Origin: Albibacillus kandeliae
Lineage (GTDB): Bacteria > Pseudomonadota > Alphaproteobacteria > Rhodobacterales > Rhodobacteraceae
Reading direction: 5' to 3'
Length of the DNA stretch: 64,000 nt
NCBI RefSeq assembly: GCF_003116585.1
Contig: NZ_QEHM01000009.1
Coordinates: 124,001 to 188,000, forward strand
A program made the position numbers and the translations under genes. Of this stretch, positions 37,369 through 46,630 are shown one piece after another. How positions within the stretch are numbered: the first letter of the stretch is position 1; each line of letters begins with the position of its first letter. Under the pieces are notes generated by a model. The model was not told the DNA's origin. It was given only the letters and a program-made list of their open reading frames with translations, and searched no databases.

Positions 37369-38151
37369 ATGGTACAGTTCAGTCTTCCCAAGAACTCCAA
37401 GATCACCACGGGCAAAACCTGGCCAAAGCCCGAGGGCGCCAAGAACGTCCGCGAGTTCAAGATCTATCGCTGGAGTCCCGACGACGGGCAGAACCCGCGT
37501 GTCGACACCTACTACCTCGACATGGACAAGTGCGGCCCGATGGTCCTGGACGCGCTGATCAAGATCAAGAACGAGGTCGACCCGACCCTGACCTTCCGTC
37601 GCTCCTGCCGCGAAGGCATCTGCGGCTCCTGCGCCATGAACATCGACGGGCACAACACGCTCGCCTGCATCTTCGGCCTGGACGAGATCAGTAAGTCGAC
37701 GGTCACGATCTACCCGCTGCCGCACATGCCGGTGGTCAAGGACCTGATCCCCGACCTCACGCACTTCTACGCGCAGCACGCCTCGATCATGCCGTGGCTG
37801 GAAACCAAGACCAACCGCCCGGCCAAGGAATGGCGGCAGTCCATCGAGGATCGCAAGAAACTCGACGGTCTCTATGAATGTGTGATGTGCGCCTCCTGTT
37901 CGACGGCCTGCCCGTCCTACTGGTGGAACGGCGACCGTTACCTCGGCCCCGCCGCGCTGCTGCACGCCTACCGCTGGATCATCGACAGCCGCGACGAAGC
38001 CACGGGCGAGCGTCTCGACAACCTCGAGGACCCGTTCAAGCTCTATCGCTGCCACACCATCATGAACTGCACCAAGACGTGCCCGAAGGGTCTGAACCCG
38101 GCCAAGGCCATCGCGGAAATCAAGAAGATGATGGTGGAACGCGCCGTCTGA
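37369..38151 (+). CDS. sdhB: Succinate dehydrogenase iron-sulfur subunit
   Basis: Carries electrons from FAD to quinone through three iron-sulfur clusters. The 260 residues contain the 2Fe-2S cysteines C80, C85, C88 and C100, and two further cysteine clusters ([17 protein letters not shown] and [17 protein letters not shown]). It is the last sdh gene; a strong terminator follows 34 bases later. Confidence 0.97.
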   Translation: MVQFSLPKNSKITTGKTWPKPEGAKNVREFKIYRWSPDDGQNPRVDTYYLDMDKCGPMVLDALIKIKNEVDPTLTFRRSCREGICGSCAMNIDGHNTLACIFGLDEISKSTVTIYPLPHMPVVKDLIPDLTHFYAQHASIMPWLETKTNRPAKEWRQSIEDRKKLDGLYECVMCASCSTACPSYWWNGDRYLGPAALLHAYRWIIDSRDEATGERLDNLEDPFKLYRCHTIMNCTKTCPKGLNPAKAIAEIKKMMVERAV

Positions 38152-38184
38152 GCCGTCACCGGCCAGCACGCACTGCAAAAAAAG

Positions 38185-38222
38185 AGGCCGCGCCGGACCC
38201 CCGGTGCGGCCTTTGCCTTTTC
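38185..38222 (+). terminator. Rho-independent terminator of sdhCDAB
   Basis: A 12-bp stem (AGGCCGCGCCGG / CCGGTGCGGCCT, with one G-U pair) and a 4-base loop (38185-38212), followed by TTGCCTTTTCT. It is 34 bases after the sdhB stop. Confidence 0.88.
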
Positions 38223-38398
38223 TGGGTGCAGGGCAGGGGGCGAGACTACATCCTCGCGGCGTCGCCTGTCCCTGATCCACATCAAATGCTGCGTTGCAGC
38301 AAGCGCATGACGAGGTTGCGCTCTTGGGCGGTGCTCATTTCCGGCGATTGGCTTACCTGTCTCGTCGGGGAGAGGATGAGCGATACTGGACCGAAACC

Positions 38399-38542
38399 AT
38401 GAACCCGACCGAACAAAAGACCATCTCCGCCCAAGACGCCCTCGATCTGCTGAACGACGCATGGGCCTATTACACCCCGGCGGAAACCGCCCCGGCAGCA
38501 GACAAGGCTGAAGAGCTTTTCGAATACGCCGACGCCGCCTGA
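38399..38542 (+). CDS. Small hypothetical protein, 47 aa
   Basis: A short acidic open frame from the ATG at 38399 (MNPTEQKTISAQDALDLL, then NDAWAYYTPAE) ending 40 bases before the convergent hydrolase stop. The helix-forming, Ala- and Glu-rich composition fits a real small protein, but there is no good ribosome-binding site, and an earlier in-frame start exists at 38294. It would be the only gene between the sdh terminator and the first importer operon. Confidence 0.45.
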   Translation: MNPTEQKTISAQDALDLLNDAWAYYTPAETAPAADKAEELFEYADAA

Positions 38543-38582
38543 TCGCAGGCAGCCGGTACCCTGATCGTCGCGGCCCGCGCCC

Positions 38583-39431
38583 CTAGCGGCGCAGGTCCGC
38601 GAGGCAGGTCCTGAGCAAGGCGATATCGGCCTCGCGCGACAACGTCGGCGCATGGCCGCAATCGGCAAACTCGGTAAGGGCAGGGCGCGGCCCGCTTTCC
38701 AACATCCGCTTGCAGATGTCCGCAGTCAGCAGGTCTGACTGCTGCCCCCGGAACAGGTGCGTCGGCGTCTTGATCCGCTGCCAGCGATCCCACATCGTCA
38801 GTTCGTGCCGCGAGGCGGTGAACTGCACCGTGATCTTCGGGTCGTAGTGCAGCGTCAGCCGCCCTTCGCGGTTGCGCCGCATCGAACTCCGCGCCATGCG
38901 CTGCCAGAAGGCATCACCGGCGGGTCCGAAGGGCGTATAGACCGCGCGCAGCCAGGCCTCGGCCTCGGCAAACCGCGAGAACACCGGCAGGTCCGCCACG
39001 TAGGTCAGGATGCGCCGGATTGCGGCCTCGGGCACGTCCGGGCCGATATCGTTCACCAGCAGACAGCTCAGGCGATCCGCATCCGGCCCGGAGGCCAGCC
39101 GCATCCCGATCAGCGCGCCCATCGAGGTTCCGAACCACGCCACGCGGTCAAGGCCGTAGTGGTCCAGAAGGTCACTGGCGACGCCGGTATAATACTCGAT
39201 GGAATACTCGGCCTCGGGGTTGTCGGACCAGCTCGACAGGCCCCGCCCGATCATGTCGGGGCAGAGTACGAAGTACTCCTCAGACAGGGCGGCGGCGATC
39301 TCGTCGAAATCGCGGCCCGTGCGCGCCAGCCCGTGCCACATGACCAGCGCGGGCTTGTCCGGTGTGCCCCACTCGGTCACGTGAACCTCGTGGTCCATCA
39401 CCGGAACAAAGCTGAAGCGCGGCCCGTTCAT
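38583..39431 (-). CDS. Alpha/beta-hydrolase linked to the first Liv-type importer
   Basis: A 282-residue cytoplasmic alpha/beta-hydrolase with a complete-looking triad: nucleophile S103 in GTSMG, acid D233, and H260 in CGHAPT, plus the oxyanion-hole HG at 33-34. No signal peptide. Its substrate is unknown; esters and thioesters are typical for the family. The ATG overlaps the livM stop by 4 bases (ATGA), so it is the final gene of the livKGFHM operon. In the second importer the equivalent hydrolase is fused to LivM. Confidence 0.88.
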   Translation of the reverse strand: MNGPRFSFVPVMDHEVHVTEWGTPDKPALVMWHGLARTGRDFDEIAAALSEEYFVLCPDMIGRGLSSWSDNPEAEYSIEYYTGVASDLLDHYGLDRVAWFGTSMGALIGMRLASGPDADRLSCLLVNDIGPDVPEAAIRRILTYVADLPVFSRFAEAEAWLRAVYTPFGPAGDAFWQRMARSSMRRNREGRLTLHYDPKITVQFTASRHELTMWDRWQRIKTPTHLFRGQQSDLLTADICKRMLESGPRPALTEFADCGHAPTLSREADIALLRTCLADLRR

Positions 39432-40501
39432 CCCCGCGCCCCCTTGGTCATCAGTGTCCCGACGATGCCCTTCGGAAAGAAGTAGACCAGCAGGATGAAG
39501 ATCAGACCCAGCCAGAACAGCCAGCGGTCGGGGTTCAGCAGTTCGGGCAGCAGCGGCACCGAGGAAACCACCTCGGCCGCGGCACCCATCAGGTCACGCA
39601 GGTAGTACTGCGCCAGCACCAGCAGCACCGCGCCCACGACCGCGCCCCACATCGTCCCCATGCCGCCGATCACCACCATCAGCAGGATGTCGATCATGAT
39701 GTCAAAGGACAGCGCGGTCTCCGGCCCGGTGTACTTGAGCCAGACGGCGTAGACGGTGCCGACCAGCGAGGCGACGGCGGCGGAAAGGCAGAACACGAAG
39801 GTCCGGTAAGCCACCACGCGATAGCCGATGGCCTCGGCCCGCACGTCGTTCTCGCGGATCGCCTCCAGCACGGTGCCCAGCGGCGAGACGGTGATGCGCA
39901 GCAACAGCAGGAACAGTACCAGCGTGCTGAGGAAGACGAAGTAATAGGCCGCGATCTTGCCGTTCAGGCTGACCCCGAACAGCTTGACCACCTTGCCCGC
40001 GTCATCGACCAGCAGCTTGGTCGCCGGCTTGAACAGGTCCGGGACCTTGTAGGTGATCCCGTCCTCGCCGCCGGTGAACTGCGACAGCTGCGAGGCCAGC
40101 ACCAGCACCACCGACGCGGCGGCGAGGGTGATCATGGCGAAGAAGATCGCCTTGACCCGCAGGCTGACCAGCCCGATGGCGGCGGCGATCACCAGCGAGA
40201 CCAGCATCCCCAGCACCCCGCCCAGCAGGACCGCGTTCCAGCCGGGTCCCATCTCCTTCAGGGCGATGGCAGCGCCATAGGCGCCGAAGCCGAAGAACAT
40301 GGTATGGGCAAAGCTGACGATGCCGGTATAGCCGATCAGCAGGTCATAGCTGGCCACCAGCACGATGAAGATGCAGATCCGCGCGGCCACCTCGATCGAG
40401 CGCACGTCCTGGAACAGGAAGGGCGCGAACAGCAGCGCGGCGGCGATGATCAGCATCACGGCCTTCACGCCGAGGGCTCCGAATGTCATTTTCCGGGTCA
40501 T
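39428..40501 (-). CDS. Branched-chain-type ABC transporter permease LivM (operon 1)
   Basis: Inner-membrane permease of 357 residues, with about ten hydrophobic segments and the LivM-type coupling stretch near EAIRENDVRAEAIGY. A GGMGTMWGA segment is present toward the C-terminus. The family imports branched-chain amino acids but also amides, urea and aromatic compounds, so the substrate is open. It lies 7 bases after livH and is coupled to the hydrolase gene. Confidence 0.9.
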   Translation of the reverse strand: MTRKMTFGALGVKAVMLIIAAALLFAPFLFQDVRSIEVAARICIFIVLVASYDLLIGYTGIVSFAHTMFFGFGAYGAAIALKEMGPGWNAVLLGGVLGMLVSLVIAAAIGLVSLRVKAIFFAMITLAAASVVLVLASQLSQFTGGEDGITYKVPDLFKPATKLLVDDAGKVVKLFGVSLNGKIAAYYFVFLSTLVLFLLLLRITVSPLGTVLEAIRENDVRAEAIGYRVVAYRTFVFCLSAAVASLVGTVYAVWLKYTGPETALSFDIMIDILLMVVIGGMGTMWGAVVGAVLLVLAQYYLRDLMGAAAEVVSSVPLLPELLNPDRWLFWLGLIFILLVYFFPKGIVGTLMTKGARG

Positions 40502-40508
40502 CTCTGCC

Positions 40509-41501
40509 TCACTTCACTGCCGGGCGCAGGCCGTTGGGCCGCCACATCAGGATCGCCATCATCAGCAGCATGTTGGACGCCAGCGACAGCTTGGGCGCCA
40601 GGTAGCCGATGTAGTTCGCGGTCAGCCCGACGATGATCGCACCCAGCAGGGTGCCCTGGATCGAGCCAAGCCCGCCGATGATCACCACGATGAAGACCAC
40701 GATCATCATCTCGGCCCCGAGGGCCGGGGTGATCAGCGTGACATAGCCCGCCCACATGGCACCGCCGAGCGCGGCGAGGGCCGAGCCGAGGACGAAGACG
40801 CCGATGAACAGGCGGTCGATGCGGAACCCGAGGCTCTCGACCATCTCGCGGTTCTCCACCCCGGCGCGGATCAGCAGGCCGATGCGGGTGCGGTTCAGCA
40901 GCACGTGCAGCCCGATGAAGACGGCAAGCCCGAGAACAAAGGCAAAGACGCGGTAGACTTCGATGCTGACGTCGCCAAAGATGAACGCGCCTTCGAGGAA
41001 CTGGGGCCGGTGCACGGTGATCGGGGTGCCGCCCCAGATGGCGAGGATCACCTGCTCGGATACGATCAGCGCGCCCATGGTGATCAGGATCTGGCGCAGG
41101 TGGTCCTTGTAGACCGGCTTGATGATCACCGATTCAAAGAACCATCCCGCCACGACGCCAAAGGCGACGGCCGACAGCAGCGCGAGGATCAGCGCGAGCG
41201 CGTTCAGGATCACGCTGTCCGAGCCGAGCCATCCCCCCAGCGCCGCCAGCACGCTCGCCGCCACGAAGGCACCGAAGCTGACAAAGGCGGAATGGCCAAA
41301 GTTCAGCACGTCCATCAGGCCGAAGACGAGGCTGAGTCCCGAGGCCATGAGAAACACCATCATGCCCATGGCAAGGCCCGCCACGGTCAGCGTGACCCAC
41401 GACGACGGAGCGCCGATCATGATGAAGGCGACGACCGCCAGCGCAAACGGCAGCAGGTAGACCCCGCCGAACCGTTCAAGTGTCTGCGAAAGCTGTTCCA
41501 T
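40509..41501 (-). CDS. Branched-chain-type ABC transporter permease LivH (operon 1)
   Basis: Permease of 330 residues with about eight hydrophobic segments. The LivH pattern is visible: GLMDVLNFGHSAFVSFGAF near the first third, and GGLGSIQGTLLGA near the C-terminus. The ATG at 41501 starts in a polar segment before the first helix. It is 9 bases after livF and 7 before livM. Confidence 0.9.
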   Translation of the reverse strand: MEQLSQTLERFGGVYLLPFALAVVAFIMIGAPSSWVTLTVAGLAMGMMVFLMASGLSLVFGLMDVLNFGHSAFVSFGAFVAASVLAALGGWLGSDSVILNALALILALLSAVAFGVVAGWFFESVIIKPVYKDHLRQILITMGALIVSEQVILAIWGGTPITVHRPQFLEGAFIFGDVSIEVYRVFAFVLGLAVFIGLHVLLNRTRIGLLIRAGVENREMVESLGFRIDRLFIGVFVLGSALAALGGAMWAGYVTLITPALGAEMMIVVFIVVIIGGLGSIQGTLLGAIIVGLTANYIGYLAPKLSLASNMLLMMAILMWRPNGLRPAVK

Positions 41502-41510
41502 CTCTCTCCC

Positions 41511-42215
41511 TCACGCCGACAGGCTCAGCAGCCGCTCTTGCAGCGCCTTGTCCGCGACGAAATCCGCCATCGTACCGGTATGGACGACACGCCCGTCCTC
41601 GATCACCGCCATGTCGCGGCCAAGGCTCTTGGCAAAATGAAAATTCTGTTCGACCAGCAGGATCGTCGTGGTTTCCGCGATCTCGCGGAACGCCTCGGCC
41701 ATCGCCGCGACGATCGAGGGCGCCAGCCCCTTGGTCGGTTCGTCAATCAGGATCAGTGCGCGCGGCTCGATGATCGCGCGGGCCACCGCCAGCATCTGCT
41801 TCTGGCCGCCGGACAGGCTCCAGGCCTGCTTGGTCCAGAAGGTCTCGATGGCCGGAAACAGTTCGTAGATCCGCTTCAGCCGGGCCTGGTCAAAGCTGCC
41901 GGTCTCGGTCGCGAGAATGAGGTTCTCTTCCACCGTCAGGCCGCCGAAGATGCCCATGTTCTCGGGCACGTAGGCGATGCCCTTGCGCGCGATCCCGGCG
42001 GTGTGCAGCCCGGTGATGTCCTCACCCCGAAAGGTCACCGACCCGGGGGAGGGGGTCCACAGCCCCATGATCGACCGCAGCGTGGTGGTCTTGCCCGCCC
42101 CGTTGCGCCCCAGCAGCACGAAGACGCCGCCCTCGGGCACGTCGAAGCTCACCCCGTGCAGCACCGCGTACTGCCCGATATCGGTCTTCATGTTCTCGAT
42201 CTTGAGAAGGCTCAT
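41511..42215 (-). CDS. Branched-chain-type ABC transporter ATPase LivF (operon 1)
   Basis: ATPase of 234 residues with Walker A GRNGAGKTTT, the signature LSGGQKQ, Walker B ALILIDEPT and a conserved H-loop region (VEQNFHFAKSL, where the usual H is N). It pairs with LivG to drive import. Its start overlaps the livG stop by 4 bases. Confidence 0.9.
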   Translation of the reverse strand: MSLLKIENMKTDIGQYAVLHGVSFDVPEGGVFVLLGRNGAGKTTTLRSIMGLWTPSPGSVTFRGEDITGLHTAGIARKGIAYVPENMGIFGGLTVEENLILATETGSFDQARLKRIYELFPAIETFWTKQAWSLSGGQKQMLAVARAIIEPRALILIDEPTKGLAPSIVAAMAEAFREIAETTTILLVEQNFHFAKSLGRDMAVIEDGRVVHTGTMADFVADKALQERLLSLSA

Positions 42216-42979
42216 GCGGTCTCCTCCGTCGCGGTGCCGAGGTAGACGTCGCGCACAATCTGGCTCTCCATCACCTCGTCCGGCTTGCCGTCGGCCAGCA
42301 GCTCTCCGTTGTGCAGCACGATGATCCGGTCGGCCAGCTTGCGCACCACGTCCATCTTGTGTTCGACCAGCAGCACGGTCTTGCTCGGGTCCTTCTTGAT
42401 CTCCGCGATCAGGTCGAGGACGTCGGGCGCATGGTCGAGGCTCATGCCCGCGGTCGGTTCGTCGAACATGTAGATATCCGGCTCCATCGCCATCAGCAGC
42501 GCGACCTCCAGCTTGCGCTGGTCGCCGTGCGGCAGCAGGGCCGCCGTCTGGTGCGCAAGCCCGGTCAGGCGGGTCGCCTCGAGATAGTGCTCGGCCTTCT
42601 CGGTCATGGCCTTGTAGCGCCCGACAGGGCGCAGGATGCGCCAGCCCAGACCGGCGCGGGCCTGCACCGCCAGCCGGATGTTCTCGAGAACCGTCAGCTG
42701 CGGAAACAGGTTGGTCAGCTGGAACGCGCGCCCCAGCCCGTGGCGGGCGCGCGCCGAGGGCGCCATGCGGGTCAGGTCCATCCCGTCCTTCAGCACGCGG
42801 CCGGAGGTGGCGGTCAACTGCCCGGAAATCAGGTTGAAATAGGTGGTCTTGCCTGCGCCGTTCGGGCCGACGATCACGGTCAGTTCGCCGGGATGAAAGT
42901 CGCAGGTCACCTTGTTCACCGCGACGTGGCCGCCGAAACGGATCGTCAGATCGCGGGTCGCGAGGGAAGTCTTTGTCAT
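42212..42979 (-). CDS. Branched-chain-type ABC transporter ATPase LivG (operon 1)
   Basis: ATPase of 255 residues with Walker A GPNGAGKTTY, a LivG-type signature (LLPHGDQRKLEV), Walker B DIYMFDEPTAGM and H-loop VEHKMD. The ATG at 42979 is used; an ATG 11 codons upstream is possible but lies inside the hairpin region. It is separated from the binding-protein gene by a strong hairpin that probably lowers its expression relative to that gene. Confidence 0.88.
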   Translation of the reverse strand: MTKTSLATRDLTIRFGGHVAVNKVTCDFHPGELTVIVGPNGAGKTTYFNLISGQLTATSGRVLKDGMDLTRMAPSARARHGLGRAFQLTNLFPQLTVLENIRLAVQARAGLGWRILRPVGRYKAMTEKAEHYLEATRLTGLAHQTAALLPHGDQRKLEVALLMAMEPDIYMFDEPTAGMSLDHAPDVLDLIAEIKKDPSKTVLLVEHKMDVVRKLADRIIVLHNGELLADGKPDEVMESQIVRDVYLGTATEETA

Positions 42980-43005
42980 GGAATGGAAGTCCGCTGGTGC
43001 GTTGT

Positions 43006-43040
43006 GCATCCCGGCCCGCGAGGAGCCCGGGCCGGGATGC
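43006..43040 (-). other. Intercistronic hairpin between livK and livG (operon 1)
   Basis: Perfect 13-bp stem GCATCCCGGCCCG / CGGGCCGGGATGC with a 9-base loop, 13 bases after the binding-protein stop. No T-run. A structure in this place usually stabilises the binding-protein message and lowers transcription of the rest. Confidence 0.65.
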
Positions 43041-43052
43041 CTTTCCGGGCGA

Positions 43053-44255
43053 TCAGTCCTGGAAGTTGTTGAGGATCGGGATGTCCATTTCCTCGGGCTC
43101 GATGATGCGAACCAGTTCCGGGATTGCCCAGTCGACGTTGTCATCCACCTTGATCTTGAAGTGAACCATGGACTGCAGCGCCTGGTGATCTTCCGGACGG
43201 AAGGTCATGGTGCCTTTCGGCGTTTCCCACGACATGCCTTCCATCGCCTTGATCAGGTCTTCGGTCTCGAAGCTGTCGGCCGTTTCCAGCGCCTTGACCA
43301 CGGCCAGTGCCGCCGCCATGCCACCCGCCGTGAAGAAGTCGGGCGGCGTGTCAAAGCGCTTCATGTGCTCGTCGACCAGCCAGTCGTTGATCTCGTTCTT
43401 GTAGTCCTCGTAGTAGTAATAGACCGCGCCTTCCATGCCGGGGAAACGCTTGTAGGTCGGCAGAACCGGCAGGATGTGACCGCCCATCGAGATCTCGATG
43501 CCGTAGCGCGTCGGGTCCATCGCCTGGATCTTGCCGGGCGCGTCGCCGCCACCTGCAATGTAGATCAGGATGACCTTGCGGCCTTCCTTGTCCTTCAGCG
43601 CGTTGAACATGCGCTCGGCCGCCGCGGTGAAGTCGGCGGTGCCCTGCGGGACGTATTCCTCGGCAACGACGGTCGCACCGCTGCCATCCAGCGCGTGCTT
43701 GAACGCCTCGATGCCGTCACGGCCAAAGGCATAGTCCTCGGCCAGGGTGGCGACGTAGAGGTTTTCGTCGGGCTGCAGCGCGATGGCCTGCGCCTGCATG
43801 TCCATCGAGGAGTTGCGCGAGGTCTTGAACACGTAGCGGTTGCTGTCGGGGCCGGTGAGGCTGTCGGCCACCGCGGGTTCCACGATCAGGATCTTCTCGT
43901 ATTCCTCGGCGATCGGCAGCATGCCCTTGGTCACGCCTGAAGAGGTCGCGCCCACGGCCAGCAGCACGTCGTCGTCGCCATAGGCCTCGGCCAGCACGGC
44001 ACGGGCCACGTCCGGCTTGAACTGGGTGTCCTTCTGGATGATCTCGATCGGGTGACCCTTGACCATGTTGGTGCCCTTGGTCGCGTACTCGATGCCAAGC
44101 TCGAAGCCGGTCTGCGACTGTTTCGAGAAGGCTTCGAAGCTGGAACCGGACAGGCCGTGGATAAGCGCGATCTTGATCGGGTCCTCGGCATGGGCGGCAC
44201 CGGCGAATGCGATGGCCGCCGCAAAGGTCGCGGCGAACCGCGTGAATGTCTTCAT
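43053..44255 (-). CDS. Branched-chain-type ABC transporter substrate-binding protein (operon 1)
   Basis: Periplasmic binding protein of 400 residues with a signal peptide (RFAATFAAAIAFAGAAHA, cleaved near AHAED) and the type I periplasmic-binding fold. The mature start EDPIKIALIHGLSG is typical of LivK-like proteins for non-amino-acid ligands, so the substrate is unknown. GGAGG lies just before the ATG. It is the first gene of the livKGFHM-hydrolase operon and diverges from the PAS-LuxR gene. Confidence 0.9.
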   Translation of the reverse strand: MKTFTRFAATFAAAIAFAGAAHAEDPIKIALIHGLSGSSFEAFSKQSQTGFELGIEYATKGTNMVKGHPIEIIQKDTQFKPDVARAVLAEAYGDDDVLLAVGATSSGVTKGMLPIAEEYEKILIVEPAVADSLTGPDSNRYVFKTSRNSSMDMQAQAIALQPDENLYVATLAEDYAFGRDGIEAFKHALDGSGATVVAEEYVPQGTADFTAAAERMFNALKDKEGRKVILIYIAGGGDAPGKIQAMDPTRYGIEISMGGHILPVLPTYKRFPGMEGAVYYYYEDYKNEINDWLVDEHMKRFDTPPDFFTAGGMAAALAVVKALETADSFETEDLIKAMEGMSWETPKGTMTFRPEDHQALQSMVHFKIKVDDNVDWAIPELVRIIEPEEMDIPILNNFQD

Positions 44256-44278
44256 GATTTCCTCCCTCCAACGGGCCG

Positions 44279-44326
44279 GGCGCATGTTGCGCCTTGAAAA
44301 CCCGTCGTCTACCTTGCGCGCCAAGG
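44279..44326. promoter_or_regulatory. Two inverted repeats in the livK/PAS-LuxR divergent region
   Basis: GGCGCA-TGT-TGCGCC at 44279-44293 and CCTTG-CGCGC-CAAGG at 44312-44326, both between the divergent start codons. Either could be an operator for the neighbouring PAS-LuxR regulator. Confidence 0.35.
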
Positions 44327-44356
44327 ATCCGGATAAGAGCCGGTTGGGGCAAGATC

Positions 44357-44959
44357 GTGGAAATACGTATCGAGGAAAGCTTTCGCGACGGGACCTTTGC
44401 CGAGATCGCCTACACCTTTGCGCCGGTCGGCCTCGTGGTGACCGAGAACCGGGTGATCCGCGACTGCAACCTCGCCTTTGCCCAGATGTTCGGCTACCAG
44501 CGGGAAGAGTTGAGAGATCAAATGTTCTCAATGCTTTACCCATCGGACGAAGAGTTCGTGAACATCCGTGACCGGGGCGTGAAACAGCTGCGCGAAACCA
44601 ACACCTACTGGGACGAGCGGATCATGGCGCGCAAGGACGGCAAGCTGTTCTGGTGCCGCGTCCGGGGCCATTCCTTCACGCCGGAAACCCCGCTTCTGCG
44701 CGCGGTCTGGAGCTTTGCCGACCTCTCTGCAACCCGGCCCTACGTACCCCTGACACGCCGCGAACGGGAGATTCTCAGCCATCTCTCGGGCGGGTTGACC
44801 AGCAAGGAGATCGCCCTGCGGCTCGATATTTCGCACCGCACGGTCGAAGTCTACCGCGCCAAGCTGCTCAAGAAGTTCGGGGTCAGCAACACCGGCGGCC
44901 TGTTCCAGTCCCTCGGCGGGATCGACGGCGATCACGTGGTGTCGAACAGCGGCAGGTAG
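44357..44959 (+). CDS. PAS domain / LuxR-type HTH transcriptional regulator
   Basis: About 200 residues: a PAS sensor (roughly residues 12-120, with YTFAPVGLVVTENRVIRDCN and GYQREEL) and a C-terminal LuxR-type helix-turn-helix (about 130-190, LTRREREILSHLSGG, then SKEIALRLDISHRTVEVYRAK). The GTG at 44357 is chosen because GGGGCA precedes it and the PAS begins soon after; TTG at 44294 is an alternative. Divergent from the binding-protein gene, it probably controls that operon in response to a ligand of the PAS domain. Confidence 0.85.
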   Translation: MEIRIEESFRDGTFAEIAYTFAPVGLVVTENRVIRDCNLAFAQMFGYQREELRDQMFSMLYPSDEEFVNIRDRGVKQLRETNTYWDERIMARKDGKLFWCRVRGHSFTPETPLLRAVWSFADLSATRPYVPLTRREREILSHLSGGLTSKEIALRLDISHRTVEVYRAKLLKKFGVSNTGGLFQSLGGIDGDHVVSNSGR

Positions 44960-44962
44960 GCG

Positions 44963-45970
44963 TCAGCCCGGGGCTTCCATCAGGTCGAGGCGCGCCCGCG
45001 CCGGGGTGGTCCGGGTCCACTTCTGGAACGCCCGGTAGAACGAGTTCGGATCGCGGAACCCCAGCAGGTAGGAGATCTCGCCGACGCTCAGGTCGCCCCG
45101 CCGCAGATAGCGCGTTGCCAGTTCCGACCGGATGCCATCCAGCACCGCCTGGTAGGAGACACCTTCCTCGCTCAGCTTGCGCTGCAGGCTGCGCTTGCTG
45201 ACCCGCTGGCGGTCGGCCACCGCATCGGCCGAAACCTCGCCCGAGGGCAGCAACTCGATCAGCGTGGTGCGCACCCTCTCAGTCATGGTGGTGGCCTTGT
45301 TGCGCGCCGCCAGACGCTTCTGGAGGTCCGGTTCGAACGCGCGCCAGACGGCTTCGTTCTCCGAGATCAGCGGGCGCTGGGCGTCCTCGTGCGAGAGGAT
45401 GATCTCCGAGGCCGCCGCCGGTTCGATGGCACAGCCGAAGAAGGCTTCGAGCGCGGGGCGCGCCGCTCCCGGATCGGGCATGTGCACCGCCCGGGGCACC
45501 ACATGCGCCGCAGTTGTCGTCCGCACCAGTTCGACGATGAAGACGCCGTGCAGCGCCACGTAGCTCGTCGGAATGGCGAGGTCGGGATCGCTGCCGGCGC
45601 AGGTCAGGTGCAGACCCGTCGGCCGCCGCTCCACGCCCAGCGACACCGGCGCCAGCAGGGGCTTGAACAGCGCCAGCCGCCGGATACCCGTCTCCACGTC
45701 AGGGCTACAGGTATAGGCCAGCATCTCGGACTGGCGCGGCACCCGCGCCGAGGTCTGACCCAGAAAGACCGGCAGGTCGGCGCGATCGGACTCCTCTTCG
45801 AGCGCCGTGCAGAGCGCGAAGTACTCCGACGCCGTGACGCCCGTGCGGCGCAACTCCTCCATGCTGCTGCCAAGGCCCGCGCGCCTGCGGATACGGTCCG
45901 GCGAGATGCCCGCGATCCGGCAGATCGACTCCATGTCGCCGATGCTCATGTACCTTGTCTTCGCCGCCAT
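44963..45970 (-). CDS. AraC-family regulator with arabinose-binding-like N-terminal domain
   Basis: A 335-residue regulator. Residues about 20-200 match the Arabinose_bd-type N-terminal domain of the OruR/ArgR-like AraC subgroup, and the C-terminal 90 residues contain two HTH motifs (VSKRSLQRKLSEEGVSY and YLLGFRDPNSFYRAFQKW). It converges on the PAS-LuxR gene (stop codons 3 bases apart) and diverges from the molybdenum-hydroxylase operon, its probable target. Confidence 0.88.
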   Translation of the reverse strand: MAAKTRYMSIGDMESICRIAGISPDRIRRRAGLGSSMEELRRTGVTASEYFALCTALEEESDRADLPVFLGQTSARVPRQSEMLAYTCSPDVETGIRRLALFKPLLAPVSLGVERRPTGLHLTCAGSDPDLAIPTSYVALHGVFIVELVRTTTAAHVVPRAVHMPDPGAARPALEAFFGCAIEPAAASEIILSHEDAQRPLISENEAVWRAFEPDLQKRLAARNKATTMTERVRTTLIELLPSGEVSADAVADRQRVSKRSLQRKLSEEGVSYQAVLDGIRSELATRYLRRGDLSVGEISYLLGFRDPNSFYRAFQKWTRTTPARARLDLMEAPG

Positions 45971-46054
45971 GACTCTCGCTGTCCTTCCCGGGCCCTGTCA
46001 CGATACCGTTCCTGTCCCGGCCCATACTGTCGAGGGGCTGGCGTCATGTGCAAG

Positions 46055-46072
46055 TCCGATGGCGCCATCGGA
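46055..46072. promoter_or_regulatory. 18-bp perfect palindrome in the AraC/hydroxylase divergent region
   Basis: TCCGATGGCGCCATCGGA, a perfect 18-base palindrome about 90 bases before the hydroxylase operon and 85 bases before the AraC gene. The direct repeat TGCAAGT occurs at 46049-46055 and 46091-46097, 42 bp apart, compatible with an AraC-type site. Confidence 0.5.
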
Positions 46073-46163
46073 TAGCCGTTTGGCGCGATCTGCAAGTGCA
46101 TTTGCGGCGGTTTAGCGCTATCTTGGATGCAGGCAGCGTGATCGGCAAAGTGGAGGTCGGTGG

Positions 46164-46628
46164 ATGCAACTCACTGTAAACGGGAAAACCTACGAGGCGG
46201 ATGTCGAGGACGACATGCCGCTGCTCTGGGTTCTGCGGGACGAGCTGGGGCTTACCGGCGTCAAGTACGGATGCGGCATCGCCCAGTGCGGGGCCTGCAC
46301 GGTGCACATCGACGGCATGGCGGTCCGCTCGTGCCAGACGCTGGCCGGGTCGCTGGAGCCGGGCGCCGAGATCACCACCATCGAGGGGCTGGGCGCGCCC
46401 GACGCCCTGCACGCGGTGCAGCAGGCCTGGGTCGAGCATCAGGTCGCGCAGTGCGGCTACTGCCAGTCCGGTCAGATCATGCAGGCCGCCGCGCTGCTCG
46501 ACATGAACCCCGAACCGAGCGACGAGGAAATCGACCTGGTCATGAGCGGCAACCTCTGCCGCTGTGGCACCTACGTGCGCATTCGCGCGGCGATCCACGC
46601 CGCCGCCGACAAGCTGAAGGAGGCCTGA
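46164..46628 (+). CDS. 2Fe-2S subunit of a xanthine-oxidase-family molybdenum hydroxylase
   Basis: A 154-residue electron-transfer subunit with two 2Fe-2S clusters. The N-terminal cluster cysteines are in [15 protein letters not shown]; the second cluster motif is CGYCQSGQ and [10 protein letters not shown]. This is the IorA/small-subunit pattern (isoquinoline 1-oxidoreductase, aldehyde or nicotinate dehydrogenases). GTGGAGG lies before the ATG. Followed after 2 bases by the large subunit. Confidence 0.93.
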   Translation: MQLTVNGKTYEADVEDDMPLLWVLRDELGLTGVKYGCGIAQCGACTVHIDGMAVRSCQTLAGSLEPGAEITTIEGLGAPDALHAVQQAWVEHQVAQCGYCQSGQIMQAAALLDMNPEPSDEEIDLVMSGNLCRCGTYVRIRAAIHAAADKLKEA

Positions 46629-46630
46629 TC

